Below are positions 41,655 to 54,123 of a DNA stretch of 64,000 bases, in pieces; position 1 is the stretch's first letter; each line of letters begins with the position of its first letter. Under the pieces are notes generated by a model that did no database searches, was not told the origin of the DNA, and saw only the letters and a list, made by a program, of their open reading frames with translations. The position numbers were made by a program, and so were the translations under genes. The DNA lies in the NCBI GenBank assembly GCA_036365515.1, contig CM070877.1:88359522-88423521 (forward strand). The letters are read 5' to 3'. The stretch is from Torymus aiolomorphi. Taxonomy: Eukaryota > Arthropoda > Insecta > Hymenoptera > Torymidae.

Positions 41655-42230
41655 TCCCTGGTAAAAAAAATCGATTAAAATGTATTAAACTTAATAGATT
41701 TTAATACATGTAATCCCTCTACGGGATTAGATATTAATCTTTTTTAATCGGGAATAATCCTAATCCAATCATTTTTTTGTATCATAAACATTAATCTATT
41801 TTAATACATACTTCAAAGTAATCCTTTTTAAACTAATACTATTCAATAGGACATAATTCTATTGTTATCAGGATATGTCTAATCTGATTAAATACTAAGA
41901 AAGTTAATAGGATTTAATATATTGAAATACATAATTTTAAATATATAATGTGTTTTAATTCACGTTTCTATCTGAATCTTTTTTAATCGAGAATAATTCT
42001 AATCCAATTTAATACGGTCTATTTAATAGGTTTTGATAATATTCAATCAACTTTAATACCAGTCATTATTTTTGGATCCTAAACTTTAGTCTGTTTTAAT
42101 ACATACTTGAAAAAAATCCTTTTTAATCTAATACTATTTAATACGACAACAATTAGATAATAATCTGGATATTTTTAATCTGATTTAATACTAAAAAGCT
42201 AACAGGAATTAATACAATGGAATATATAAA
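41655..42230. repeat. Degenerate repeats of TTTTAATACAT / AATCTATTTTAAT words
   Basis: The words occur in both orientations at irregular spacing, giving many small palindromes. Two blocks (about 41,740-41,930 and 41,980-42,190) are clearly related to each other, offset about 245 bp. Similar words recur at 47,270-47,340. Confidence 0.6.
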
Positions 42231-42407
42231 TTCAAATATAAAAATCTGAGGGTGGAAATTAGGGTTCTTTCTTAGGACAAATACATTTTTTTGCTTCCTC
42301 AAAGAGGAAGCTTTGTAACGGTGAAAAAAATTTTTTAAACAAAAAATGTTTAAAAACATGTTTTAAGACTTTTGGCGCTAAAATCCGTTGTTTTTGATAA
42401 AAAAAAT

Positions 42408-42516
42408 TTTTGTGTCTGTATGTGTGTGTATGTATGTGTGTGTAGGTGTGTGTGTGAGTGGGTGTGTGTGTGTGCGTGTGCGTGCGTGCGTGAGTGCGTG
42501 CGTGTGTGTGTGTATA
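42408..42516 (+). repeat. (GT)n/(GTGC)n microsatellite
   Basis: TGTG repeats interrupted by GTGTATGTATG and changing to GTGCGTGC near 42,470-42,505. The long frames in it are artefacts of the repeat. Confidence 0.95.
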
Positions 42517-43099
42517 CAGGCAATAACTTTTGAACCGATCGACCGATTTACATCGGAAAAGGCTTATTCTCTTCGTTTCGGAGGAGAATAGAGAGAGCAT
42601 AACCTACTTTTTTATTTTACCGATTTTTTTTTTTATAACCAAAAAACGATTTTGAATTTTTCGTTTTTTTTATTTTTTAATTTGTTTCAGCCAGTATTAC
42701 TTAATAAACTAAATTTTTATTAAAAGGTCTTTAAATTACCTACAATTTCTTTCTGTTAAATTTAAATTATCTCTAGCCTGTCATTTGTTATTAATGAAAA
42801 TATGGTTTATATTTCTTTAATTAAATTCGTTAACGATATCAGGAGTAAAAGTCAGTGAATCGTTTTGAAATTTGACAGAGAATTATCTTTTTTATGTAAG
42901 TCTTTAACTTTTCTACTACAAAATTATTTTTATTATCTCAGTAATTAATTATTTATGAAACGAAATTAAACAAATTAATTTAATAATAACATAAATTTGA
43001 AAAATATACTTTATTAAAATATTATTTTATTACATAATTATTTATAAAATATGTATACATTCATCATAATGAAAATAGTCTTCTATAAATGTTTTATGT

Positions 43100-43905
43100 T
43101 CACAAAACTTTTCTCCTCTTTGTTGGATTATTATCTTCCTCATTTTCTTGTCCTTCTTCTTCCATATTTAGGTCAAGAAGCTTTTCGAAGGCATCATTAG
43201 AGTCCTCGTCTATTTCGATGTTGGGAGCAGTTTCGAAATTTTCACATTGTGTTGCATTACAATGTGAGCAAACACTTGTACATTTAAGGGAATTTTTTCT
43301 ACAACCACGTGCGTTTGTTTTACAACCACTTGCGCAGCTACATGATATTTTTATGATTATTTCGTCGGGTATCAAGGGTTCTTCACTATAAACTGGTATT
43401 ATCAGGTTCTATGTAATTTTCCACCCCCACAGAGTTACATCGTTTTGATTGCCCAACCATTGCTGTAATTGCAAATAAACTCTGTAGGCATGTTGTTTAG
43501 CAGCTCCTTCAGTAGAGGGAAGATTTTCTAATTTAAATGAGGCTCGAGACGAATGTAGATCATTTGAAATGCTCATAGCGATGTTCGTTAAGCTTTACAT
43601 TAATTTTATTGCTATATAACAGAGAAATTACTTTATACATATTCTTAGCAATTTCATCATGTGGAGCATTTTCTTTTATAGAAAACATCTAGTAATTGAA
43701 GGTAAGCATGATTAGAATTAAATACTTTTACTAATTTGTTTTTTTCTTGTTTGTAAAATGGAGAGACTGTGTCACAACCCGATACGGCGTGTAAGAAGGC
43801 TACATACTTTAATAATTCTAAATGTTTAAAACTGTTATTAGAGTACCATCGATCTACGTCTTGCCCCTTACCTTTTTTCAAAAACAGATGATTGATCCAT
43901 TTGAA
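43100..43905 (-). pseudogene. C-terminal part of a repetitive GCDT / Cys-rich protein
   Basis: The order is that of a known but unnamed, transposon-associated protein family of arthropods and cnidarians: [14 protein letters not shown] near 43,790, where GCDT recalls the XPG/FEN-type nuclease motif; then, after frame breaks near 43,680 and 43,600, HAYRVYLQLQQWLGNQ-like residues; and finally a Cys cluster KISCSCASGCKTNARGCRKN…CTSVCSHC (43,375-43,260) and an acidic, Lys/Arg-ending tail. The N-terminal half is missing and its place is taken by a microsatellite. Function is unproven; a nuclease-like role is inference from the GCD motif only. Confidence 0.65.
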
Positions 43906-43920
43906 ATATACATATGTATT

Positions 43921-43938
43921 TGCACACACACACACACA

Positions 43939-43995
<57 letters not shown>

Positions 43996-43999
43996 GCAC

Positions 44000-44048
<49 letters not shown>

Positions 44049-44086
44049 AACCCACCCACCCACCCACACGCACGCACGCACGCACG

Positions 44087-44121
<35 letters not shown>

Positions 44122-44180
44122 CCACCCACCCACACACACACACCACACGCACGCACGCAGGCACGCACGCACGCACACAT
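43921..44180 (+). repeat. Large (CA)n/(CACG)n/(CCCA)n microsatellite
   Basis: 260 bp of alternating CA, CGCA and CCAC repeats, open in all six frames. All reading frames that cross it are artefacts. Alternating CG/CA makes part of it prone to Z-DNA. Confidence 0.97.
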
Positions 44181-44399
44181 TTTATAAGTAATTATGTAAG
44201 AAAATAATATTTTAATAAAGTATATTTTTCAAATTTATGTTATTATTAATTTGTTTAATTTCGTTTCATAAATAATTAATTAAAATAATTTTGTAGTAGA
44301 AAAGTTAAAGTCTTACAAGCAAAATACTGTTGTAATAATAAACATTTATTAAAATAACGAAAATACAACAAAAATTATAACTTAACGAAAATAAAAAAA

Positions 44400-47330
44400 T
44401 TCTGAAATAATTTTGCTCTTAAGGCGAACGAAATCGTGTATTCGTGTTCATCTCGTCGGGCCCAGATTAAGTACAAAGAAGTTTTGTGCGTCATTTAGAA
44501 ACCGAGATAATGAAGATTTTGTAAGCACGGTCGGTTTTGAATGTACGAAATCAGCTTTGCGAGCGCCCGCTCGGCGCTATCCCCACTCCGCCGCCCTCCA
44601 CAGCTAACGCATGAAGCGCCCGCGCGCTTGACTTTATCACTTAATTATTAACACTAGCAATCAATAAACCATATCCTAGTATTTTTTTATTGAAAATATA
44701 GGTATTCGACAGTAACCTCCCACAAACCCCATCGCTGTAACATGTTAATTGCATCCTCTAGATTTTTTTAAAATAAAAACATTATCTCGGCTCCAGAAGG
44801 TCGTAGAAACTTTTTTTTTTTTTAAATACGTGAAAAAATGTCAGTAATCGATTGCCATAAAAGCCATTACTATAAAATAAAAATTGAAAAAGATATACGA
44901 AAAAAACACGTCCAAAAAAGAGGATACTTTTTCAAAGTGATTTTTTGAGCATTAAAATTGAAAAATTCGTTATAATTGTATAATAACATGATAGAAAAAC
45001 TCATCTACAAAAATAAAAGTGCTCGATCGTTTCTGTACGACCATCCGTCGACGAGAAATAGCCAATTTTGGAGAGCGCCTTTTTCTCGAAAAATTGATAT
45101 ATCTCGAAAAATAATGAATATTTTTTAATTTTTCAGAAACGTGCTTTTTTGTCTTGCCATGAGCTATACTTACAGTAAATATAAAGTATCCAGGTATAAA
45201 ATTGACCGAGTATTAGAGAACCCGATTTTTAGAGGTTTTTTCGATATATCTCGAAAAGTAACAAAAATCGATAGACATGTATTTACATGAATCGATAGAT
45301 CTTTTAATACCTACAACTTCCTCATTTAACTTTTTTGATCCGAGTTATAGTTTTTTTTTTTTATTAGCAAAAAACCGTTTTTTCCAACTTTACGAATTTT
45401 TTTGACCAAGTTCGCCACTTCGGCTGCAGTTGTATGAAACAGAAAAGTTATTCAGAATTTAATTTCCTATACAGCCATATTTTTTTTATCCGGGATGGAA
45501 TTTCTGTAAATTTAACATTAGGCCGTGATAGATTGCTTGGACTATAATTCATCATCTTTTTACACACCAATATATTATATTTGTTATATACTGTTAATGC
45601 TACTCTTGTAATTTTAAACATTAATCAGTCACTAAAAGAATATTAATATGTATATCAAATCATAATTTGAGGCGCACACAGTACAAATTATATCAGGTGT
45701 AGTGGACGAGTCTGTTGAATCCTTATGAGCTTTTATCTTTCATTAAAGATTTTGCATTAACACAACACAGAGTGTAAAATTACTTTTCACTATAATCAGT
45801 AGACATTGCAACTGCACTGGATGATTGATTAGTTTTACGTGCTGTCCTTCTTGTTTCTAATCATAACATAAAGCATGAAATAGAATATTATGATGCTTTC
45901 ACTTATTTACACTTACACATTATTGTTAATATTTGGTGATGTATCTAGACATTTCCAATTATTCTCATAAGATTTATTATTTCCTTTGGGTTGTCAATTA
46001 AAATTCAGTTAATTCATGTCCCCACGCTTGAGATTAATTGCACAGACTAACTCTTTCAAACTAAAGCCTAATTTTTATAATTATTTAACAATCTTGATGG
46101 TTGAGGACTGTAAACTTAATGCATTTCTTTATTTTCTTCTTTACATCTGCTGGCCTATTTGCTTTAATGCAAAATCTTCTGAAATAAAAAGAAAAACAAA
46201 CACAAAGTATCTATTCAAAACATAATTTATATTGTCGAAGAATGTTTTGAGTATTTGAATGATGAAAAAGTATTTTATTGCTTTCAGAATTATTCAAATG
46301 CACAAAATAATTTTAATGATAAGTAAAATACTTATCTAATTTTCTCTCCGTCGTTGCTAAAACGCATTTCTGCATATTTTTAATGTCAACTCATCTTCAC
46401 TACAATTTCTGTAAATTAAAGTACAGGGAACATAACCTGATCGCCTGCCAACGAGTGCGCCGGAAGGCCTTTAATTTGTGAACGCTCGTGTTGCCATTAC
46501 TCGACCGCGAGGCGTCTCTCACAGCTATGCGTTAACCTTAAACATTGTTTACATGCTCTGAACGTCGGCTCGGTTAGCTCAATGTAGGGGTATCAACTTA
46601 ACTACTAACCAAAATTTCATTTCCGAACGTACCCTATATCATATATAAATAAAATAATTATTGTGTACCCGCGGCAACGTGTACTAGGGCAACGATAATA
46701 ATTGAATTTCAAAATATGAATTTCGTAAAAATTTCATAAAAATATTTCATAAAAATATCGATTCTTAAATATGAAAAAAACTACCTCTCTGTTAAATTTC
46801 AAAACGATTCATTGTCTTTTGTTAAGAAGTATAACTTAGTTATTATATTTGTATGATTGTTACAATGATGGATTAACTTTAAACCACTAAGTCGAGCAGG
46901 GTGGTAGTTAAATACCTGTTTCAAAACAAATATTTATTAGATTATTGCCAATACATACTTTTCTTTCTCAAACTAATGTATTTCTTTAAAATTTTTATAA
47001 CAATAATTAATTGTTTGTATAGGATACATAAATGAAAAAACAAAAAAAATATTTTTTATATTCAGTCAAATTGTTTAAGAAACAACAAAGAACCATAAAG
47101 AAAACAGTTTTATTTATTAATAAAGTTTTTTTGTGAAAAATTTACTTTTATTTTTTAAATTTAAAAAATGGAATCGATAAATTAGTTTGAGGAAGCATCT
47201 TGCCAATGAATTGGCAGCGGTTTTTTAATTAACATTCAATTTTGGGTATTCGTTTATATAAATCATTTATAATATAATCTGTTTTAATACGGAGAGAATG
47301 TTATATTAGAATCAATTTGTTTTAATATAT
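44400..47330. other. Non-coding, no gene recognised
   Basis: Contains GC-richer islands at 44,410-44,640 and 46,430-46,600, and a stretch (44,930-45,420) with repeated TATATCTCGAAAA words. These could be arms of transposons, but no partner arm or coding frame was found. Confidence 0.4.
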
Positions 47331-47337
47331 TATATTT

Positions 47338-47690
47338 AACATAGCTATAAATGACCTCATATCAGTAGTCTCCCATTCGGAAATTATCCTGTTCGCGGAC
47401 GATTTCAAGATTTATAAAGCTATTCGCTCTAGCAACGATACTATTCTTTTACAAAACGATTTGGATGCTATTCAGGAATGGTATGCATTAAACGGCTTGT
47501 CCTTCAATATTGTTAAATGCAATATGATTACCTTCTACCGAGGCGAATTTGACCCTTACGATTATACTTTAGGTGGACATACTCTTCCTCGTATGAATGT
47601 TGACAGAGATTTGGGGGTATCATAGACTCTCAATTAACGTTCAATGATCATGTAAACTATGTTGTAAATAAACCTTCGTGTCTTGGAAAT
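47338..47690 (+). pseudogene. Fragment of non-LTR retrotransposon reverse transcriptase
   Basis: The frame reads SEIILFADDFKIY (the catalytic FADD block) followed by LQNDLDAIQEWYALNGLSFN, KCNMITFYRG and, after a stop near 47,622, TFNDHVNYVVNK. It is the palm-thumb section of a Jockey/RTE-type RT. Both ends are cut, so it is a dead fragment. Confidence 0.85.
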
Positions 47691-48016
47691 TTAACTTAAG
47701 TTACAAATTCAATACAAATTGTTGAAAATTCAATTCTTGCTTATTTTCAACAATGTAATAGTTAACACTTGTATTTTAACCTCTTACTTAGTTAATCTTG
47801 TTATCAATTATTAGATTTTAAACTTTTGACATCGTTATTCCTGTGATAAAGATAAAAATTTCTTTTACTTTATATTTTTTTACGTAACGCTTATTCCCAT
47901 AAAATCGTAAATGTTCGTAAGTGGGAGGGTGATTTTTTGAGTTTTAATAAAAAATGGAAGGTGATGGCATAATTCTGGCCCCAGATTCGGTTTTAGCACA
48001 TCAAAATTCATAAGAA

Positions 48017-48226
48017 TTGATAGATCTGGTGTTGGGTACAGATCCCCTTTTTATTGTATCTGTAAATTATCCAGCTGATCAAATGGTTGACATGATAATG
48101 GTTTTAGAGCAATGTAATGGCAATTATCGTGAAGCAGCTAGGCGGCATGCTGAGCTGTATCTACAAAGAAGACATCCTTTGATTGGTTGGGTTTATCAAG
48201 GCTTGTTCTGCTTGAGACAACTATGA
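48017..48226 (+). pseudogene. DUF4817-like helix-turn-helix fragment
   Basis: About 40 residues (NYPADQMVDMIMVLEQCNGN, followed by REAARRHAELYLQRRHP) match the pattern of the short N-terminal domain often found in arthropod transposable-element proteins. The start is blurred by an in-frame stop upstream, and no transposase follows. It is probably the remnant of a Tc-like element. Confidence 0.6.
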
Positions 48227-48639
48227 AATTTCGCGTTCTGACCAATTTTTAAGCATTTGACCTTGATATAACCTTGTGGAGGTCACAAAAAAATGTTTAA
48301 AGAACGGTTTTGGACGTAAAATTTCCCACTCTATCCGATTCCGACGTCAGAAAGAGGGGTTCTAATTTGAAAAAATGATCTTAACCTTGAAATGACCTTG
48401 AAAAATTATCTCAAGATCAAATTGAAGGTGATCAAAAGTTGACCGCCATTGTCACGAACAATTTTCATCTGAACAATTTTTCTGTATCTGGCCTGCATTC
48501 GGAGATATTTGGCTGCATAGATTAAAATGAGACACCGTGTATAATTGAACTTGCACAACTTCAAAATAAGCTTTATGTACCTGCCAAAGATAAACTTGAT
48601 ATCTCTGGCCAGTTACGATTTATTCTGCGGACAAATTTA

Positions 48640-48732
48640 TAACACACACACACATACACACACACACACACCTACACCAACACCCACATACACACACACA
48701 CGCACGCACGCACAGACATACATAAACACAGA
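48640..48732 (+). repeat. (CA)n microsatellite
   Basis: CACACA repeats with CACATA, CACCTA and CGCACG interruptions, similar in make-up to those at 42.4 and 43.9 kb. Confidence 0.95.
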
Positions 48733-49068
48733 TATTTTCTAGAAAACGCATATGAGGTGTTTCACGTCAACTCTCCCAGCGCGGCGCGCGAGCTCGAAAT
48801 CTTGCTATTTCCAACTCACGTTTATGATACTTAAATATACTTACAAAAACTTTTTTATAAGCGTTTCCGACGTTTTTTTCAAAATTTGCTCAAGATGTTT
48901 TCTTCGAGAAATAGAGCCCAAAAGAGTAGATGCAACGTCTTTCCTGCGCTCTGTACCGCGCGGTACGTCACGTGGACTAGGTCTGTTTCGCTACATAATA
49001 ACGTTTAATCATAATCTTTACCTGTTCTTTCGAATTCTTTAATAAAATTCTTTAATCGAATGCATTAA

Positions 49069-49446
49069 GAGAGTGTTGTACTCATGTACTCTGTTTTATC
49101 GACGGAACACGGTGAATTATATACTATCAAAATAAATATATCGAATTTCGCCTTGTAAGGAGATAGTTGCCCTGCGCAACGTAATAATCTACCATCCTAC
49201 GCAGTTTTGAGCCGGAATATCCACGGCACCCTAAAAAATTTTTCGAACAAAAATAACCGAAATTTCATTCGAAAAATTTTTTAGGGTGCCGTTGATATTT
49301 CAGCTCAAAACTGCGTAGGATGGTAGATTATTACGTTGCGCAGGGCAACTACCTCCTTATAAGACGTAATTCGATATATTTATTTTAATAATATAGAATT
49401 TACCGTGTTCTATCAGTAAAACAGAGTACATGAGTACAACACCCCC
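49069..49446. mobile_element. 378-bp palindromic TTAA MITE
   Basis: TTAA at 49,065-49,068 and 49,447-49,450 flanks a near-perfect hairpin: about 180-bp arms starting GAGTGTTGTACTCATGTACT, and a short loop near 49,240-49,262. The right arm of the host foldback element shows the uninterrupted site with a single TTAA. This is a non-autonomous element of a TTAA-duplicating family. Confidence 0.93.
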
Positions 49447-49512
49447 TTAATAATATTTTATTGGTTATTTTATAAAAAAAAATAGAGTCTCATAACGAAC
49501 AGCGATATAGTA

Positions 49513-50319
49513 TGTAACGATGCACCTTGTCAGTAGGCGCATCGGTACGAAAATGCGAATGCAAGAAGCTTTCTCTCTCCTAGAACCCGTGCGCTAGAGA
49601 GAGAAAGCCGACAAACCTTTCAACGGCACGGGAGAGCGAGCGTACGAGTGTGTACATACATATACACACGTATATACACACGTACCGGAGCTCGTACAGC
49701 GAGGAGAGAGAGCAGGCAACTGAGTAGCTGGCTTCCCTCTCCACCGAGCGCCGCGACCACGCGTTGCGCAGAACGCGCAAGCTACAGCGCGGCCCACCGC
49801 GCCGACTATACAGCACACGGCAAGCGAGTATAAATGCCCCCTCGCGCGCCGTGGAAAAGCATTCTCTCAGCCCAGTGCCGTACTCGCTAAGCCCTGGAGC
49901 CCGCCGACGGAGCGGAGTATACGAGTGCACTCGTTACTCTGCACCCGAAGCGTCGCTGAGACGATTCCCCCGGGTATACGAGCGCACTCGTTACCCGGGT
50001 GTTGTCCACGAGTAGTGGGAGCGCACTCGCCTACTCGTGGAGAACCGCGCTCGCGACCACCGTAGTCTAGCTATTCGTAACTTGTATCTAATGTCGCTCT
50101 CCGCTGTTTGATATGTTATAGATCTCCGCCAAACGCGACCCGTAGTCTCCGATGATGAATGTACCATTTTTTCTTATTAACCTTAAGTCGAATTAATTGT
50201 TATTTTTTCCTACTTATCTGGCTTTGTAAATTTATTTTAATCGCTTTCTCCATTCGAATCCTGCTCGATTAGCTATCCTCATGAGAGAGCAATCCTTTCG
50301 CATGAATACTACCGCTTCA
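49513..50319 (+). mobile_element. 807-bp solo LTR with AGTA target duplication
   Basis: It starts TGTAACGATGC, ends TACCGCTTCA, and is flanked by AGTA on both sides (49,509-49,512, 50,320-50,323). The inverse arm of the foldback element lacks it and has a single AGTA. The interior is GC-rich with a TATAAA box (49,829-49,834) and several copies of GCACTCG words. The 4-bp duplication fits Ty3/gypsy. Confidence 0.88.
49829..49834 (+). promoter_or_regulatory. TATA box of the solo LTR
   Basis: TATAAA followed by CAGCCCAGT-type initiator-like sequence about 35 bp on. It could still start transcription outward through the foldback element. Confidence 0.55.
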
Positions 50320-51892
50320 AGTAATTATACCAACGCTTCTTTCTCAGTGCAGATAATTTTTCTTTGTTTTTTTCTAACAGTTATTGTAGGGAAGATTTGA
50401 TGTTTAGAACTTAAAAATTGTTTTTTGAACTTTAATATACACTCAAAAAAAAATTTAGTATATTTTAATAAAAGTACTATCAAATATAGTGGTATTTGAA
50501 TATATATATATTTTATAGTCATATCAGGCACATTACAATACAATACTATTATTCTAATAGATGAAAGTACACTGAGGAAAAAGGCGTTTGTACTGTGAAT
50601 TGTATTGCATAGTAAAACCGAATATTAATGTCTTTACTATATATTTTTTTAAATCAACTATAATATTTTAATAATCAATATATTCATATAATTCAAACAA
50701 CTAAACAGTTATAATAACTCAATTATTGTCATATCCATATAATACAAACAACTATACAGTTATAGTAACTCAATTATTGTTATTTAACTAAATTTTCATT
50801 AAAGTTTACTATATTTATTTAGTATAATATAATATTTCTATTCGAAATCTTTAGGTATTTTAAATTTTACTATATAATATACCCAATAACGAATTTTTAG
50901 ATATCTTTACCATAATTTTGTTGTTTTTATCACTATAAAATATATTTGTATCCAAATAACACTATACTTTATAGTACTTTTATAAGAAAATATAATATAT
51001 TTAGTTCTCAGTGTACATTAAAATTCACAAAACCATTTTTAAGTTCTGAATATCATATCTTCCCGAGAATAACTGTTAGAAAAAACAAAGAAAAATTATC
51101 TGCACTGAGAAAGAAGCGTTGGTATAATTACTATATTGCTGTTAGTTATGAAACTCTATTTTTTTATAAAATAACCAATAAATAAAATATTATTAATGCA
51201 TTATAAAGAATTTGAAAGAACAGGTAAAGATTATGATTAAAGGTTATTAAGTAGCGAGACAGGCCTAGTCCACGCGACGTACTACGTGGTACCGGGCGCA
51301 GGAAAGACGTTGCCTCTACTCTTTTGGGTTCTATTTCTCGAAGAAAACATCTTGAGAAAATTTTGAAAAAAATCATTTCCTATGGAAAAAGTGCTCAGCT
51401 TTCCATTTAAATGGTTAAAAAAATATTAAAAATATACTTTTTGAGATGTTTTGTAGTTTTTGAGGGTGAAAATGGAAAATTTCGGAAAAACTGCCTACAT
51501 CATTAGAAAGCTGAGGAAGAAATACGTTGGAAACGCTTATCAAACAATTTTTTAAAGTACATTTAAGTATCATAAATATGAGTTGGAAATAGCAAGATTT
51601 TGAGCTCGCGCGCCGCGCTGGGAGAGTTGACGTGAAACGCCTCATATTTCGACTCAGGGAGCTCAGAAATATTGAAAATCATCGAGATCTCGAGGTCAAA
51701 AAATTTCACCGTTACCAAGCTCTTTGAGAAAGCAAAAATCATGTGCCTAAATATGAAACCCCGTCTTTTCTTGTTTTATAATACGATCACAAAATGAAAT
51801 TTATGCATCCATTGTGGAACAGTCAATTAAATAAATAAAATCAAATAATAATTGTAAATTTATGAAAATAGTTCGAACTACCTGTATAGTTA

Positions 51893-54109
51893 TGCACCTG
51901 TATAGATAACTTTTTCATTAAACTAGACAAAATTAAATATAAAACGTACTTACTAAAAACACCTTTTACCGACCATTTTCCCATAATGATGTCATTAAAA
52001 AATATTAAAAAACAATCCAGTACCAAATTAGGAAAAAGATTTAACTACAATAAATTGGAAAAAACAGCAGGAACTATAAAATGGGCAGATATCTCATTAA
52101 TAACAGATCCCAACCAAGCCTTAAATAACCTTATACAAAAAATTCAAACATGCCTAAACAGGTCAATAATTAAGACGCATAGCAATAAACAAAACAACAT
52201 GAAACCGAGGAAAATTTGGATAACAAAAGCAATAATAAATTCGTGTAAAAATAAAGAAAAACTATATAATATATGGAAGAAGGATCCTATTAACTCTGTA
52301 AAAAAAGAAAATTACAAAAACTACATTAAGATACTTAACCACATTATCAACCAAGCAAAAAAGGACCATGATAGAAAGCAAATACAATCAAACATGAACA
52401 ATCAAAGGAATCTCTGGAGAATAATTAATAACAAAATTGGAAAAAATAGTAAAATAAATAACAACATTAATTTTATCATGGATAATAACAACAAAAAAAT
52501 AACCGACTCAAAAGAAATTTCTGAACATATCAACAACTTCTTCTGCAACGTTGGTAAACAACTGTGTGACAAAATTAAAACTCCACCAAACAAAAGAGTA
52601 AGGCTGCCTACTAAGAATAACAAGAGTATTTTTCTATATCCTACTAATCATCAAGAAATACAAAAAACAATATTAAACATGGAAAATAAAAATGGCGGGT
52701 GTGATGGTATTAACACACTCTCACTCAAAGTTTTAATATCACACATCTCCGACCCACTGGTTCACATAACCAACTTATGCTTAGAGAAAGAAATTTGGCC
52801 TGATGCTTTAAAGATTGCGGATATTATACCAATACATAAAGCCAAAGAAAAGCATATGCCAACAAACTACAGACCAATTTCCCTGATCTCAAATGTTGCA
52901 AAAGTATTGGAAAAACTACTGCATAGTAGAATATCATCTTTCATAGATAAATGTAACTTGATCTCAAATAAACAATTTGGATTCAGGAAAAATAGAGGCA
53001 CTAAAGATGCACTATATCAAATAACTAACACAATCTATAACCACATAGATGCAAGCGACCCAATAGCTATTACATTCCTCGATCTAGCGAAAGCATTCGA
53101 TACAGTAGATCATCAAATTTTGCTTGATAAACTATATAACTACGGCATCAGAGGTAGCGCATATAACCTCATAAAAAGTTATCTAAGTAATAGGAAACAA
53201 AGGGTGAAAATAGGTAATGATTATAGCCAATACAAAACTGTCTATATGGGAGTACCGCAAGGTACAATACTTGGACCACTGCTGTTCATTATTTATATTA
53301 ATGATATGTTATCTTCAATGCCTGAAGATACAATATTGTCATACGCTGACGACACTGCGATCATAGCAATAGGTAAAACCTGGCAAGAAGTAGAAACTAA
53401 AATGAACGACTACCTACAAGAAATAGCCGACTGGCTAGCACTAAATAAACTATCTCTCAACAAGGACAAAACAATATACATGGAATTCGGCAGCAATTAT
53501 AAAAGCACGCCTAAAAATATGAACATTTGCATACAAGGAAAAAACATCAAAAGAGTAGAAAACACCAAATACCTAGGAGTAACTTTCGATAGCAACATGA
53601 AATGGGATATACACACCAAAAATATATATAATAAGACCAAATACCTTACTTTCATTTTATACAAACTGTCTATTATAATGGACACAGACAATCTCCGTAT
53701 GATTTACTATGCGTTGTTCCACAGTATCACCTCCTACGGTATTATAGCCTGGGGAGGCGCTTACGCAGGTAGAACCAAAAGCTTACAAAGCCTGCAAAAC
53801 AGACTGCTTAAAATTATAAATAAAAACAATTTTATTTATGACAGAAATCCACTAAATATAGAGCAAATTTTTACCTTTGAGTCACTAATATTTCATTACA
53901 AAGAATTACAAGACAAATATATAGAATCCGACAAAGTAACGAGGAATAAAAGTATACCAATACCTAAACGTTGTAAACGCATCAGCATCAAAAACAGCTA
54001 CATTAGAGCACTAACTACCTACAACAAACTGCCTAATGACCTTAAAACAATAACGAATAAAAAAGTCTGAAATATAAAATCAAGATCTGGATAAAAGCAA
54101 ACATCTAGC
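51893..54109 (+). CDS. ORF2: endonuclease end and reverse transcriptase
   Basis: Target-primed reverse transcription enzyme. The first residues read IDNFFIKLDKIKYKTYLLK then TPFTDHFPI, the closing motif of the APE-type endonuclease (the DH pair is catalytic), so only the last 35 residues of that domain remain. RT blocks: NGGCDGINTLSLKVL, NYRPISLISNVAKVLEKLL, KQFGFRKNRGTKDAL, FLDLAKAFDTVDHQILLDKL, GVPQGTILGPLLFIIYINDM, LSYADDTAI (catalytic ADD) and TKYLGVTFDSNMKW. The end has IIAWGGA and YNKLPNDLK, usual for CR1/Jockey. The main frame stops at 54,070 (TGA); a one-base shift there reads on to a plausible end at 54,109. There are no stops in the 694 codons before that, so the copy is fairly young. 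Confidence 0.93.
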
Positions 54110-54123
54110 ATAATAAAACACCC

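Larger units (their letters stand above)
42893..44325 (-). mobile_element. TIR-bounded unit with a Cys-rich protein fragment
   Basis: About 150 bp at 42,893-43,052 is inverted at 44,180-44,325; pairs include ACTTTTCTACTACAAAATTA against TAATTTTGTAGTAGAAAAGT and a shared AATTTGAAAAATATACTTTA tract. Between them lie protein-coding remains (minus) and a large microsatellite. I infer a DNA element that carries, or captured, a repetitive arthropod gene. Confidence 0.7.
48750..51648. mobile_element. Foldback element with arms of at least 500 bp
   Basis: The left arm is in three pieces (48,750-49,068, 49,451-49,512, 50,324-50,455) and the right arm is 51,004-51,648. Matches include GAGGYGTTTCACGTCAACTC at the outer ends, the GTTTTCTTCGAGAAATAGA block, TTATTGGTTATTTTATAAAA, and ATACCAACGCTTCTTTCTCA at the inner ends. 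The left arm is interrupted by a MITE and a solo LTR whose empty sites are seen in the right arm. The centre (50,456-51,003) is AT-rich. No transposase is present. Confidence 0.85.

Noticed and set aside
43822..44207. Several long overlapping frames in all directions
   Set aside because: They are produced by the CA/CACG microsatellite, which has no stops in any frame; only the part below 43,905 on the minus strand has protein character.
49580..50015. Overlapping frames on both strands in the GC-rich block
   Set aside because: They lie within a solo LTR with a TATA box; high GC lowers stop frequency and no domain is seen.
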